DNA of 64,000 nucleotides from Clostridium sp. (GCA_031272895.1 JAISSW010000008.1:51474-115473); one strand, 5' to 3'. Shown: positions 10,043 to 19,733, numbered from the stretch's first letter. A program made the numbers and translations. Notes: generated by a model not told the origin, from the letters alone.

Positions 10043-10573
10043 AATCCAAGTCATCTTGGTTTTAAGAAGCGTCCAGCTTCCGTCGCTGTGCACCAAGCTG
10101 CTCTCAAAGCCGTTTGCTCCGCAAGCGCCACGGTATTTTGACCCGCTGACTGACATCAGCACACCAAGCACCACGGGCTTTTTATCCAAGCTAAGCAGCA
10201 GCCCGTTTGGTATTGACTGCAACTCATCATCAAACAAGCCCTGCTCCTTTAAGCCGCCAATGCCCATCCAAATCAGCTGTACGCCAAGGCTTTTTGCATA
10301 ATGCGCCGTCATAAGCTCCCTATCCCGCGCACTCAAGTCCGGCAGATTTTGCGGGTCAATTGCAACAAAGCTGATGCCTGTGTTCAGCGCCGTATCCTGT
10401 TCCAAATAGGAGTCGAACACCAGCATGAGCGCCCGGGCGTTTTCGCTCGCGGTCAGCGTGTCCTCCGTCGGCGTCTGCCCGGTCTGCGCAAGCGCCGCCG
10501 CGCCCTGTGCGAGCAACAACGAAAGCGCAACGAACAGCGCAAGCGCCACACAAAAATGCCTGAAAAGCTTCAT
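10037..10573 (-). CDS. Secreted hypothetical protein
   Basis: Signal peptide MKLFRHFCVALALFVALSLLLAQGAAA; convergent 6-nt overlap with era. Confidence 0.65.
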   Translation of the reverse strand: MKLFRHFCVALALFVALSLLLAQGAAALAQTGQTPTEDTLTASENARALMLVFDSYLEQDTALNTGISFVAIDPQNLPDLSARDRELMTAHYAKSLGVQLIWMGIGGLKEQGLFDDELQSIPNGLLLSLDKKPVVLGVLMSVSGSKYRGACGANGFESSLVHSDGSWTLLKTKMTWIS

Positions 10574-10677
10574 GATAACTACCTCACTTTCTCTATTGAC
10601 AGCGGACTTTAGGTCAGCCGTACATAACAATAGAGTGTGTTAAGGGGCGGTTTTGTTGCACTTGGCGCATTTTTTGC

Positions 10678-11421
10678 TTAAGGGGTTACCTCAAGCCATT
10701 TTGAGCCGTCATATTTCAGCGCGTAATCTATTTCAGTTAATCCGCTGTTGAAGTCGCTGTAAAACCCGCTGAAGGCGCAGTATTCCCCCGGCTCATATTC
10801 GGAAAGCTCAAGACGCAAAAAGCCGTGTCCCTCCGTCAGGACGTTGCCCTCCTCGTCTATATAGCCATCGTCGTAAGCTTCCTCTTGGGTTGACGCAATA
10901 ACCACACATTCAAAGCCGGAGCCAAGTATGTGGCTAAGCTCTGTAATATCGGCGCTGCTTAAATCAAGCGCGGAAGCGTCCAGAAACAGTTCCTTGGCTG
11001 TAGAATATTTTTGGAGATAGCTTTTGCCGGCAAGCGACGCCAGCTCCACTTTTTCGGTGTCGTATTGGTTTGTTTCTACTGTTAAAACCGTGTATGTCTC
11101 GCTTATATCGTAGTCGTTCGCCGCGAAGAGGCCTTTGCCTGCCCAAACGGCAAGGAAAACAATAGCCGGCAGTATTTTCAGCAGCAGCCTGCCTCCCCTA
11201 AGCGCACGCTGCGTTGTAGCTTTCCTTTGCTGCGGTGTGCTGTAGTATTGCGGCGTTTGCGGCAAGGGCATTGGCGTTTGGCTTGTGATTCGCACCGGAG
11301 CCGCTTTTTCCGGCATTCTCCCTTCGGTTTGCTTCGCGCTTGCGCCACCGTCCATTGAACGGCCGCAGTTAGGGCAGATTTTTTCCTTGCTCGGCAAGCC
11401 GCAAAAGCCACAGGTTTTCAT
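10678..11421 (-). CDS. Zinc-ribbon membrane protein
   Basis: CGFCGLPSKEKICPNCGRS zinc ribbon followed by a TM helix and extracytoplasmic domain. Confidence 0.7.
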   Translation of the reverse strand: MKTCGFCGLPSKEKICPNCGRSMDGGASAKQTEGRMPEKAAPVRITSQTPMPLPQTPQYYSTPQQRKATTQRALRGGRLLLKILPAIVFLAVWAGKGLFAANDYDISETYTVLTVETNQYDTEKVELASLAGKSYLQKYSTAKELFLDASALDLSSADITELSHILGSGFECVVIASTQEEAYDDGYIDEEGNVLTEGHGFLRLELSEYEPGEYCAFSGFYSDFNSGLTEIDYALKYDGSKWLEVTP

Positions 11422-11423
11422 AC

Positions 11424-12332
11424 CTATCCCTCCATAAGCATGACCATAACCGCCTTTTGAGCGTGCAGGCGATTTTCAGCCTCGTCAAAGATTTCGGCGG
11501 CATGGGCTTCAAACACCTCTGCGGTGATTTCCTCGCCCTTGTGCGCCGGCAAGCAGTGCAGCACCATGGCGTCGCTGTTGGCTGCGGCAAGCAGCTCCGC
11601 GCTGATTTGGTATTTGCCCGCAAAGGCTGCCTCACGCTGCTTTTTTTCGCCCTCCTGCCCCATTGACGCCCAAACATCAGTCACCAATATATCGGCTCCG
11701 GCGGCCGCATCAAGCGGCTCTGTGGTCAGGGTAAAATCAGGGTTCGGGACGGCAAAATCCAGCACCTCTTTCCACGGCTCATAGCCCTTTGGGGTCGCGC
11801 AGGCAACCTTCATGCCGGTCTTTAGCCCGCCGACTATAAGGGAATTTGCCATGTTATTGCCGTCGCCGACGTAGCACAGCTTAAGCCCGCTCAGCAAGCC
11901 CTTGCGCTCACGGATTGTCATAAGGTCAGCAAGCACCTGGCAGGGGTGGCAAAAATCCGTCAAGCCGTTGATGATGGGTATGTTGCCGTACTCGGCAAGC
12001 GCTTCCACCTCCGCTTGCGCAAAGGTGCGTATCATTATGCCGTCAAGGTAACGCGAAAGCACCCGCGCCGTGTCCTCCACAGGCTCGCCGCGGTTAATTT
12101 GCAGGTCGGAGGAGCTCAGAAACAACGCCTGCCCACCCAACTGGAACATGCCCGACTCAAAGGAAATACGGGTGCGCGTGCTTGCCTTTGCAAACACCAT
12201 GCCAAGGCTTTTACCCTCCAGACGGCGATGCGGGATATTGTGTGCCTTTTGGTATTTGAGCTTATCCGCAAGGTCAAGGATTTCCACAATTTCCTGATTG
12301 TTCAGGTCAAGCAGCTTAAGCAAATGCTTCAT
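11424..12332 (-). CDS. argF: Ornithine carbamoyltransferase
   Basis: FAKASTRTRISFESGMFQLGG, FCHPCQVLADLMT, HCLPAHKGEEI; start MKHLLKLLDL. Confidence 0.95.
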   Translation of the reverse strand: MKHLLKLLDLNNQEIVEILDLADKLKYQKAHNIPHRRLEGKSLGMVFAKASTRTRISFESGMFQLGGQALFLSSSDLQINRGEPVEDTARVLSRYLDGIMIRTFAQAEVEALAEYGNIPIINGLTDFCHPCQVLADLMTIRERKGLLSGLKLCYVGDGNNMANSLIVGGLKTGMKVACATPKGYEPWKEVLDFAVPNPDFTLTTEPLDAAAGADILVTDVWASMGQEGEKKQREAAFAGKYQISAELLAAANSDAMVLHCLPAHKGEEITAEVFEAHAAEIFDEAENRLHAQKAVMVMLMEG

Positions 12333-12429
12333 AAAAATGCCTCCAAAACGGTTGTTTGAATAATTGTACACCATTCCTGAATAAATATCAATCTTTTGTG
12401 AAAAATTTGTTTTTGCCCTGTCCAAACCC

Positions 12430-12458
12430 TTGTTTTTATTCTTACGATATGCTATAAT
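12430..12458 (+). promoter_or_regulatory. Sigma-A promoter
   Basis: TTGTTT - 17 nt - TATAAT upstream of PHP gene. Confidence 0.55.
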
Positions 12459-12508
12459 AGTTAGGGATATTATAGGCAGAAATATTTTTTTTGCAGGAGG
12501 AGAGACTT

Positions 12509-13327
12509 GTGACAGGCGATTTACATTGCCACACTCGGTTGTCGGACAGCTCGGTGGGCTTGGAGGAGCTTTTGGAAATGGCGCATCAGCTTGGGCTTGA
12601 TGCTATTTCCATTACCGACCATGATTGCCAGACCGCTGACGTGCGGGCAAAGAACATTGGCAGGCGCCGCGGAATTACCGTCATTCCGGGTGTTCAGCTT
12701 TCGGCTACACACGGCGCAAGCGGGCGCCGTACGGATATTCTGTGCTACGCGGCAAAAAAGCCGGACAGGCTTGAGGGGCTTTGCCACCGCCACACGCAAA
12801 TCCGCAAAAGGGCGGGCGAGCTTATTGCCGCGAAGGTGTCAAAGCGCTATCGCCTTTCAAGGGAGGTTCTGCGGCGCTGCTGCCAGGGCTCGGTTTGCAT
12901 GGATTGGCGGCACATTATGCACGCGCTGATTGAAAGCGGCAGTGCCCACGAATTCGGCGGTGCGCTGTGGCGCAGCTTGTTTTCACCCGCAAGCAGCGAG
13001 AATGTGCTTGTGCGCGTCCATTATTCCGAACCCGCCGACGTAATAGCGGCAATACATGAGGCTGACGGCAAGGCAATCCTTGCACGCCCGTCCGAGGGCA
13101 ACGACATGGATTTGATAGAGGAGCTGCTGAAGCTCGGTCTTGACGGCATTGAGGTCTGGAACCCGGACAACACGCCGGAGGAAACCGGGCAGTTAGAGTG
13201 CTTTGCGCGTGAGCGCGGCATACTAATGACCGGCGGAAGCAACTTCCACGGAATGTACAGCGAGCAGCCGCGCACGGTTGGCGCCGCCACCACCCCGGAC
13301 GAGTATATCCAGGCGCTGCTTAAATAG
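12509..13327 (+). CDS. PHP-domain phosphoesterase
   Basis: GDLHCHTRLSDSS, SITDHD, GGSNFHG motifs; GTG start after AGGAGG SD. Confidence 0.85.
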   Translation: MTGDLHCHTRLSDSSVGLEELLEMAHQLGLDAISITDHDCQTADVRAKNIGRRRGITVIPGVQLSATHGASGRRTDILCYAAKKPDRLEGLCHRHTQIRKRAGELIAAKVSKRYRLSREVLRRCCQGSVCMDWRHIMHALIESGSAHEFGGALWRSLFSPASSENVLVRVHYSEPADVIAAIHEADGKAILARPSEGNDMDLIEELLKLGLDGIEVWNPDNTPEETGQLECFARERGILMTGGSNFHGMYSEQPRTVGAATTPDEYIQALLK

Positions 13328-13340
13328 TTTTCACAAAATA

Positions 13341-13380
13341 AACAGGGCGGCTCACAGCAAGCCGCCCTGTTTTTATTTTT
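13341..13380. terminator. Bidirectional intrinsic terminator
   Basis: AACAGGGCGGCT-CACAGCA-AGCCGCCCTGTT then TTTATTTTT. Confidence 0.9.
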
Positions 13381-13774
13381 CGCCGCGCCAGGTCAGGTAA
13401 TCCAAATCTCCGCTGCTGAGCGAGTGGATTATCGGCTCCGCGGTTGAAATATTCGTTGCCACGGGGATATTGTTCATGTCGCACATACGCAGCATATGCG
13501 ATTCATACTGGGCGCGGGCGGCGTTGTCGTTCGGGTCACGGAAGAACAGCAGCAGGTCAACCTCTCCGCAGGAAACCCGCGAGGTAATCTGCTGGTCGCC
13601 CCCAAGCTCACGTGGCAGCAGGCGCGCAATCTTAAGCCCCGTCGCCTCGCTGACAAGCTTGCCGGTAAGGTCCGTTGCGCAAAGGTTGTGGCGGCTGAGT
13701 ACGCCAACATAGGCAATACAAAACTCAATCATCAGCTCGTGCTTCGCTTCGTGCGAGATTAAGGCGATATTCAT
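13373..13774 (-). CDS. mgsA: Methylglyoxal synthase
   Basis: IALISHEAKHELMIEFC, GDQQITSRVSCGEVDLLLFFRDP, PVATNISTAE. Confidence 0.93.
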   Translation of the reverse strand: MNIALISHEAKHELMIEFCIAYVGVLSRHNLCATDLTGKLVSEATGLKIARLLPRELGGDQQITSRVSCGEVDLLLFFRDPNDNAARAQYESHMLRMCDMNNIPVATNISTAEPIIHSLSSGDLDYLTWRGEK

Positions 13775-13889
13775 TTAATTCTCTCCCCCATGGTTATTGT
13801 GACGGAATGGCGCTCCTCAAATTCTGCCGATACTCCCTTTATATAATAATAGCAGATTACGGCATTTTTTTCAAGCCTTTTGCGATATT

Positions 13890-13918
13890 TTGCCAAGTGC
13901 GCTCTTTTATGCTATAAT
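13890..13918 (+). promoter_or_regulatory. Sigma-A promoter of rmuC
   Basis: TTGCCA - 17 nt - TATAAT. Confidence 0.65.
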
Positions 13919-13953
13919 TTAGCGGAGCATATATAAAAATAAGGAGAGCGGAA

Positions 13954-15213
13954 ATGGAAGATTTTGTAACAATGATTTTGACCGCGGGCTGTTTGGTGCT
14001 GTTGGTAATCCTGCTGCTCAGGAACAGACAGGGCAGCGGCGCTGAAAAGCAGCTTGAGGCACTTGCAAGGCAGCTGAGCGTAGAGTTCTCTCAATCCCGC
14101 CAAGAGAACGCCGAGGCGCAGTCCCTTTCCCGTAAGGAGCAGTCCGAGGCGCTTGCGGCAATGCGGCTTGAGCTTACACGAGAGCTGGATACGGTTAAGG
14201 CGGGGCTGAATAAGGCGCTGGAAACACTGTTCACCCAAGCGCGTGAGCAGGCGGACGCGCAGGCTCGCAGCGTGCGTGAGAGCGTACGCCAAATGCAGGA
14301 GAGCAACGAAAAAAAGCTGGAGCAAATGCGTGCCACCGTTGACGAAAAGCTCAGCGCCACGCTTAATGAGCGCTTGGGCAGCTCCTTTAAGCAGGTCAGC
14401 GAGCAGCTTACAAACGTCTACACCGCGCTGGGTGAAATGAAAACAGTCGGCGAGGGGGTAAACGGCTTACAACGGCTGCTGACGAACGTAAGCGTTCGCG
14501 GAGCTTGGGCGGAAACCCAGTTAGAGAACATACTTAACCAGACCATACCCGGTCATTTTGAGCGTCAGCTTGCCCTTGAGCCAAACAGCTCCCTGAGGGT
14601 GGATTTTGCCGTGCGTATCCCCTCTTCGGACGGAGAGGCGATTTACTTGCCCATTGACTCCAAATTCCCAAGGGAGGATTACGAGGGGCTTTGCCGTGAA
14701 AGTGAGCTTGGGAACCCCGCCGGGGTCGAGCAATACCGTAAACGCTTAGTGGCGCGTGTTCGGACCGAGGCACAAAGCATTGCCGATAAATACATACGCC
14801 CGCCGGTTACGACACCATATGCTATACTTTACCTGCCGACGGAGGGCTTGTTTGCCGAGCTTTGCCGCTCAGGGGCAATGGATGAAATACAGGACAGCTG
14901 CCATGTGCTTTTGGCGGGTCCAACGACAATAACGGCTCTGCTTAACGCCGTTTCCGCCGGCTTCCGCGCCGTTGCAATCAACCAAAAGGCAAACGAAATC
15001 CAAAGGGTGCTGGCGGCGGCAAAGCTGCAGTTCGGCAAGTTCGGCGAAATTTTGGAGCGCGCCGAAAAACAAATCCGCACAGCCGGGGACACGCTGTATT
15101 CCGCCCGCACAACCCGCCTTAACGCCGTTAACCGCGAGCTGCGCGGCATAGAGCAGCTTGACGGAGCCGAGTCTGCGGAGCTGCTTGGGCTTGATAGCGG
15201 CGAGGACGAATAA
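13954..15213 (+). CDS. rmuC: DNA recombination protein RmuC
   Basis: N-terminal TM, coiled coil, RGAWAETQLENIL, LPIDSKFPREDYEGL, AILYLPTEGLFAE. Confidence 0.93.
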   Translation: MEDFVTMILTAGCLVLLVILLLRNRQGSGAEKQLEALARQLSVEFSQSRQENAEAQSLSRKEQSEALAAMRLELTRELDTVKAGLNKALETLFTQAREQADAQARSVRESVRQMQESNEKKLEQMRATVDEKLSATLNERLGSSFKQVSEQLTNVYTALGEMKTVGEGVNGLQRLLTNVSVRGAWAETQLENILNQTIPGHFERQLALEPNSSLRVDFAVRIPSSDGEAIYLPIDSKFPREDYEGLCRESELGNPAGVEQYRKRLVARVRTEAQSIADKYIRPPVTTPYAILYLPTEGLFAELCRSGAMDEIQDSCHVLLAGPTTITALLNAVSAGFRAVAINQKANEIQRVLAAAKLQFGKFGEILERAEKQIRTAGDTLYSARTTRLNAVNRELRGIEQLDGAESAELLGLDSGEDE

Positions 15214-15243
15214 AACACGCGCCCGCGTTGGAGGAACGCGGGC
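15211..15243 (-). terminator. Terminator on minus strand, downstream of the 29-aa ORF
   Basis: GCCCGCGTT-GGAGG-AACGCGGGC; on the minus strand the stem is followed by GCGTGTTTTA. Confidence 0.6.
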
Positions 15244-15278
15244 ACGCAAAATGGGGGTATGGAGGAAAGGATAAGGTC

Positions 15279-15368
15279 TTACTGTGTGCTTTCGGCGCGG
15301 CGGGACAATACCCCCGCCGTGATTGAGAACACCAAAGCCAGCGCAATAACATATGCAAAAGCGGACAT
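15279..15368 (-). CDS. Small membrane peptide, 29 aa (MSAFAYVIALALVFSITAGVLSRRAESTQ)
   Basis: Absent from ORF track (too short); SD GGAGGAAGAAGAGA-ATG, one predicted TM helix, terminator downstream. Confidence 0.6.
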   Translation of the reverse strand: MSAFAYVIALALVFSITAGVLSRRAESTQ

Positions 15369-15481
15369 TCTCTTCTTCCTCCCTTTCTCGCGGTCCTAAG
15401 CCGCAGTATTTTTCTCTCTCTCACAATCAAATTATAGCGCAGTAACTACAGAAAATTCACAACAAATTACCTACAGTTTGG

Positions 15482-15526
15482 TTACAGGCTTGTAATGTTA
15501 CATGGAATTTTATTACAAAATTGTAA
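15482..15526. promoter_or_regulatory. Paired palindromic operator-like sites TTACA-N4-TGTAA (15482-15495 and 15513-15526)
   Basis: TTACAGGCTTGTAA and TTACAAAATTGTAA, starts 31 bp apart. Confidence 0.55.
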
Positions 15527-15674
15527 CTATTTGCCCGTAAGCTGCCGCATTATTCGGCAATTAATGCCAAGCACTTGATTTTTTGGCACAAATAAGCTAA
15601 AATATACGCAACATCGAGTTGTAGGATACTTTGCTGGGAGGCTGTTCGAGCAACCGAACGTGTGTGTGTAATTT

Positions 15675-16766
15675 ATGGCGGAGAGTTCGTTCAAATCAAC
15701 AATCCTCAAAAAGCTGGCGATTGCCGGAGCGATTGTTTGTGTCCCCGCGCTTTTTTGGGCAGTGGCAGCGTTCTTTAACGGCTTGCAATGGTATGTTTTT
15801 TACCCCGTCCTATTACTCAACGCGGCGGGGCTTGTTTATGTTTTTTGCCTGCTGCGGGACGACATGGTTCAGCCCTTCCATCGAATACGCAAAAAGGCGG
15901 GTGCTTTGATTGCACAGTGCGGCGGCGCTTACCCCGGCGCGGACGACGACGATTTTACGGTTGTGCTTGACTGCATGAATCAGGTTAAGGATTACCTGCA
16001 GACGGCGGCGGAGGAACGCCACGCCTACGAGGAAAACCGCAAGGACATTATTGCCGGCATTAGCCACGACATAGGTACCCCGCTTGCGTCTATTATGGGC
16101 TGCGCGGAGGCTTTGCTGGAGGGTATTCCCCAAACGCAGGAGAAAAGGCAGCTTTACTTACAAACGATTTACCAAAAGGCAAGCGAATTGAGCGAGCTTT
16201 CCAAGAACTTCTATATGTATTCCTGCCTTGACATGGAGAACCTGCCGCTCCACTTTGAGGACGTGAGCTTTGAGGATTTTTGGAATCCCCTTGTTGAGGA
16301 GCTGCGCGAGAGCTTCGCGAAAAACGACATTGGGTTTGAGGAGCTTACCCGCGGCTTCTATGCCAAAAAACCGCCGCTGCTCAGCATGGACACAATTCAG
16401 CTTAAGCGTGTTTTCCAAAACCTGACCAACAACTGCATCAAATACATTCAGCGCCGCCCGGACACCGCACCGCTTGCGCGCCTGAGCGCCGAATACCTAC
16501 CCGACGAGCGCCTGCGCTTTACGCTTGAAAGCAACGGCGTGCCCGTCAGCCATGAGGATTGCGGGAGGATTTTTACGCCTTACTTCCGCACAAACGGCGC
16601 TAAATCCAGCGCCGTTAACGGCAGCGGCGTTGGGCTTATGGTGTGCAAGCAGTTAGTTAATCTGCACAAGGCAACAATCTGTGCGCGGCAGTCCGCCTTG
16701 GGCGGGCTGGCAATCGAGGTAACCTTCCCGGTTGTTCAACCGCTTTCATTATACAATAATTGTTGA
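15675..16766 (+). CDS. Sensor histidine kinase
   Basis: Two TM helices, HAMP-like linker, H-box DIIAGISHDIGTPLASIMG, N-box, GVGLMVCKQLV. Confidence 0.9.
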   Translation: MAESSFKSTILKKLAIAGAIVCVPALFWAVAAFFNGLQWYVFYPVLLLNAAGLVYVFCLLRDDMVQPFHRIRKKAGALIAQCGGAYPGADDDDFTVVLDCMNQVKDYLQTAAEERHAYEENRKDIIAGISHDIGTPLASIMGCAEALLEGIPQTQEKRQLYLQTIYQKASELSELSKNFYMYSCLDMENLPLHFEDVSFEDFWNPLVEELRESFAKNDIGFEELTRGFYAKKPPLLSMDTIQLKRVFQNLTNNCIKYIQRRPDTAPLARLSAEYLPDERLRFTLESNGVPVSHEDCGRIFTPYFRTNGAKSSAVNGSGVGLMVCKQLVNLHKATICARQSALGGLAIEVTFPVVQPLSLYNNC

Positions 16767-16776
16767 GGAGAGAAAG

Positions 16777-17484
16777 ATGGCTACCGAGGGCAAGATACTG
16801 ATTATTGAGGACGACAAAAGCATCGCCATGCTGGAGCGTGACTACCTTGAGGCAAACGGCTATGAGGTTATTATCACACCCGACGGCACACAGGGCTTGC
16901 ACGTTCTGGAGGAGGACGAGCCGGACCTTGTGTTGCTGGACCTTATGCTGCCCGGCTTTGACGGCTTTGAGCTTTGCCGCCGCATTCGCAAGGAAAGGGA
17001 AATTCCTATCATCATTGTGTCCGCAAGGCAGGACGACATAGACCAAATACGCGGGCTTGGGCTTGGCGCTGACGACTATGTAACAAAGCCGTTCTCCCCC
17101 GCTCAACTGGTGGCAAGGGTAAAGGCACACATCGCGCGCTATTCCCGCCTTATGGAGATGAACAAAAACAGCGGCTCACCTGTTGAATTTTGTGTGCGCG
17201 AAATAAAAATTGATTGCGCCGCAAGGAAAATGTGGTGCCGCGGCAAGGAAATTTCGCTGACGAACAAGGAATTTGAGTTGCTGGTGTTTTTGGTGGCAAA
17301 CCCCAACGTGGTTTTCAGCAAAAGCGAGCTGTTCGATAAGATTTGGGGCGTCGCCTCCTACGGGGAAACCTCAACGGTAACGGTGCATATTAACCGAATC
17401 CGTGACAAAATAGAGTTAGACACAACAAAGCCGGATTACATTGAAACGGTTTGGGGCGTCGGCTACAGGTTCAGAGGGGAATAA
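16777..17484 (+). CDS. OmpR-family response regulator
   Basis: ILIIEDDKSIAMLERDYL, LLDLMLPGFDGFELC, winged-helix C-term. Confidence 0.94.
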   Translation: MATEGKILIIEDDKSIAMLERDYLEANGYEVIITPDGTQGLHVLEEDEPDLVLLDLMLPGFDGFELCRRIRKEREIPIIIVSARQDDIDQIRGLGLGADDYVTKPFSPAQLVARVKAHIARYSRLMEMNKNSGSPVEFCVREIKIDCAARKMWCRGKEISLTNKEFELLVFLVANPNVVFSKSELFDKIWGVASYGETSTVTVHINRIRDKIELDTTKPDYIETVWGVGYRFRGE

Positions 17485-17485
17485 T

Positions 17486-18898
17486 ATGCGCGAAGCGGGT
17501 GTTTTGCTGCATTTAACGGCCTTGCCCGGACCGTATGGCTGCGGCACAATGGGAAGGTACGCCATACGCTTTGCCGAAGCGCTGGCAGGTTGCGGCTTTA
17601 GGGTGTGGCAAATGCTGCCGGTCAACCCTGTGGGCGACGGTAACTCGCCGTATAGCTCCCCTGCTGCCTTTGCGGGTAATTTGTTTTTGATTGACCCGGA
17701 GCAGCTTGTTGATATGGGACTTTTGGGCGAGCGAGAGTTGTCCTCCTGGGAATGTGACAGCCCGCACAGGGTAGATTTTGATTTTTTGCGCAGCACAAGG
17801 ATAAAGCTGCTGCGCGCCGTGTTTGAACAAGCCGGCTCCTTGTTTTTGCCGGAGAGAGCCGCATTTTCTGAGCGGGAAAGCTTTTGGCTTGAGGACTATG
17901 CCCGCTACCAAACGGAAAACAAGGGCGAATGCCCTGAATTTTGGCGCTTTGCGCAATGGCTTTTTGACGAGCAGTGGCGCGTCTTTAAGGCGGCGGTAAA
18001 CAAAACGGGACTTGAAATACTTGGGGATATGCCAATATATGTGGCGGCAAGCAGCGCGGATTTTGCCGCGAACCCACAGCTTTTTTTGCGTGACGAAAAG
18101 GGACTCCCCTCCCCTGTTGCCGCTGTGCCGCCGGATTATTTTTCTCCCCTGGGACAGCTTTGGGGCAACCCGCTTTATGATTGGCAAGCCCACCGAGCGC
18201 AGGGCTTTGCCTGGTGGAGGGCGAGGGCGGCGCGTGTGCTTAGCCTGTTTGACAGGGTTAGGCTCGACCATTTCCGCGGGCTTTCCGCCTACTATGCCGT
18301 GCCGCGCGGCGCTGTTGACGCAACAAAGGGAGCTTGGTGCAAGGGGCCGGGCATGGAACTGCTGGGCGCGCTGTTTTCCGATTTTGGGGCTGAGCGCTGG
18401 CTTGCCGAAGACCTGGGCGAGCTTGACGATGATGTGCGCCGCCTGCTGCGCGAGAGCGGTCTGCCCGGAATGAGGGTGCTGCAATTTGCTTTTGACGGCA
18501 ACGGAGAAAATCCGCACTTGCCCCACAATTACACACAAGGCTGCGCGGCGTACACAGGGACGCACGATAACAATACACTAATCGGCTACCTTTGGGAGGC
18601 AAGCGAGTCTGAGCGCGAGCGGGCTCTTGCCTACCTTGAGCCTTGCGGAGATTGGGGGCAGGGCGGCGCGGCTGCTCCGGCTGTTTGGGCTGCGCTGCGA
18701 ACGCTTTGGCAGTCGCCGGCAAGCAACTGCATTGTTCCCCTGCAGGATTTACTGGGCTACGGAGCGGACACGCGCATGAATACCCCCGGCATTGCCGAAG
18801 GGAACTGGGGCTTCCGTGTTACGCAGGAGCAGCTTGAGCAATTGGACACAGCTCGGCTGCGGGCGCTTAACCTGCGCTACGGCAGGCTTGCCCTGTGA
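17486..18898 (+). CDS. malQ: 4-alpha-glucanotransferase
   Basis: WQMLPVNPVGDGNSPYSSPAAFAGN, RLDHFRGL, AEDLGELDDDV, YTGTHDNNTL. Confidence 0.95.
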   Translation: MREAGVLLHLTALPGPYGCGTMGRYAIRFAEALAGCGFRVWQMLPVNPVGDGNSPYSSPAAFAGNLFLIDPEQLVDMGLLGERELSSWECDSPHRVDFDFLRSTRIKLLRAVFEQAGSLFLPERAAFSERESFWLEDYARYQTENKGECPEFWRFAQWLFDEQWRVFKAAVNKTGLEILGDMPIYVAASSADFAANPQLFLRDEKGLPSPVAAVPPDYFSPLGQLWGNPLYDWQAHRAQGFAWWRARAARVLSLFDRVRLDHFRGLSAYYAVPRGAVDATKGAWCKGPGMELLGALFSDFGAERWLAEDLGELDDDVRRLLRESGLPGMRVLQFAFDGNGENPHLPHNYTQGCAAYTGTHDNNTLIGYLWEASESERERALAYLEPCGDWGQGGAAAPAVWAALRTLWQSPASNCIVPLQDLLGYGADTRMNTPGIAEGNWGFRVTQEQLEQLDTARLRALNLRYGRLAL

Positions 18899-18923
18899 GT
18901 TTTTTTGTGATATACTTTAAGGG

Positions 18924-19526
18924 ATGAGCCATTATTTTATTGACGACCCGCAGCTTGCGCCCGACGAGCGCAGCTTTAACTACTATGCGGGCAGCATACG
19001 CCTGAGCCTCACAAGTGACGCGGGGCTGTTCAGTCATGGGCACATGGACACCGCAACCGGGCTGCTTTTGGATGTAATCCTGCCTCTGCTGAGCGAAGAA
19101 AAAGCCACACTGTTAGACTTGGGCTGCGGCTGGGGCGCAGTGGGCGTCGTGCTTGGCAAATGCCGTCCGGCGCTGCGAATTTGCTTTGTTGACGTGAACC
19201 CAAAGGCTTTGCGCTACGCGGAAAAAAACGCCCATGCTAACGGAGTTGACGGCGAATTCATACTTTCCGACGCGTATGACGTCATAGCAAAGCGACGCTT
19301 TGATTACATTGCCGTTAACCCTCCCATACACGCGGGAAGAGAGCTTTGCCGCAGAATGCTGTTGGACTCCGCAGAGCATTTGACGCCAAACGGAGAACTG
19401 TTTGCGGTAATAAACAAAAAACACGGCGGTCAATCGCTGTTGGGCGAGGCGGCGGACGGTTATGCCGTAGAAATCCTGCGCAAGGAAAAAGGCGTGCTTG
19501 TGGCAAGGCTTCGTCCCGTAAAATAA
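18924..19526 (+). CDS. Class I SAM methyltransferase, RsmC-like
   Basis: LLDLGCGWGAVGVVLGK, NPPIHAGRE (NPPfH motif). Confidence 0.88.
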   Translation: MSHYFIDDPQLAPDERSFNYYAGSIRLSLTSDAGLFSHGHMDTATGLLLDVILPLLSEEKATLLDLGCGWGAVGVVLGKCRPALRICFVDVNPKALRYAEKNAHANGVDGEFILSDAYDVIAKRRFDYIAVNPPIHAGRELCRRMLLDSAEHLTPNGELFAVINKKHGGQSLLGEAADGYAVEILRKEKGVLVARLRPVK

Positions 19527-19559
19527 AAAAGCACACGAGCTGCTGCCCGCGTGCTTTTT
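19526..19559. terminator. Bidirectional terminator
   Basis: AAAAAGCAC...GTGCTTTTT. Confidence 0.7.
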
Positions 19560-19571
19560 GTTTGCTTGGAA

Positions 19572-19733
19572 TCAGACGTCCTTGTTGACGATGCTGGAAA
19601 CAAGCCCTTGGATAATTGTCCAAAGGTTTGCAAGCAGACTGCCCTCACTCGTGTCTACATCAATGTTAAAGGCGTCGCGCAGGTAATCGAGCAGGCCCTG
19701 AAAAAGGTTTTGGATTGAAGTGGTATCCAACAT
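19572..19733 (-). CDS. Small protein, 53 aa (MLDTTSIQNLFQGLLDYLRDAFNIDVDTSEGSLLANLWTIIQGLVSSIVNKDV)
   Basis: Not in ORF track (<60 aa); SD GGAGGT 8 nt before ATG; terminator directly downstream. Confidence 0.7.
   Translation of the reverse strand: MLDTTSIQNLFQGLLDYLRDAFNIDVDTSEGSLLANLWTIIQGLVSSIVNKDV

Noticed and set aside
17513-18565. 350-aa minus-strand ORF
   Set aside because: Antisense shadow of malQ.
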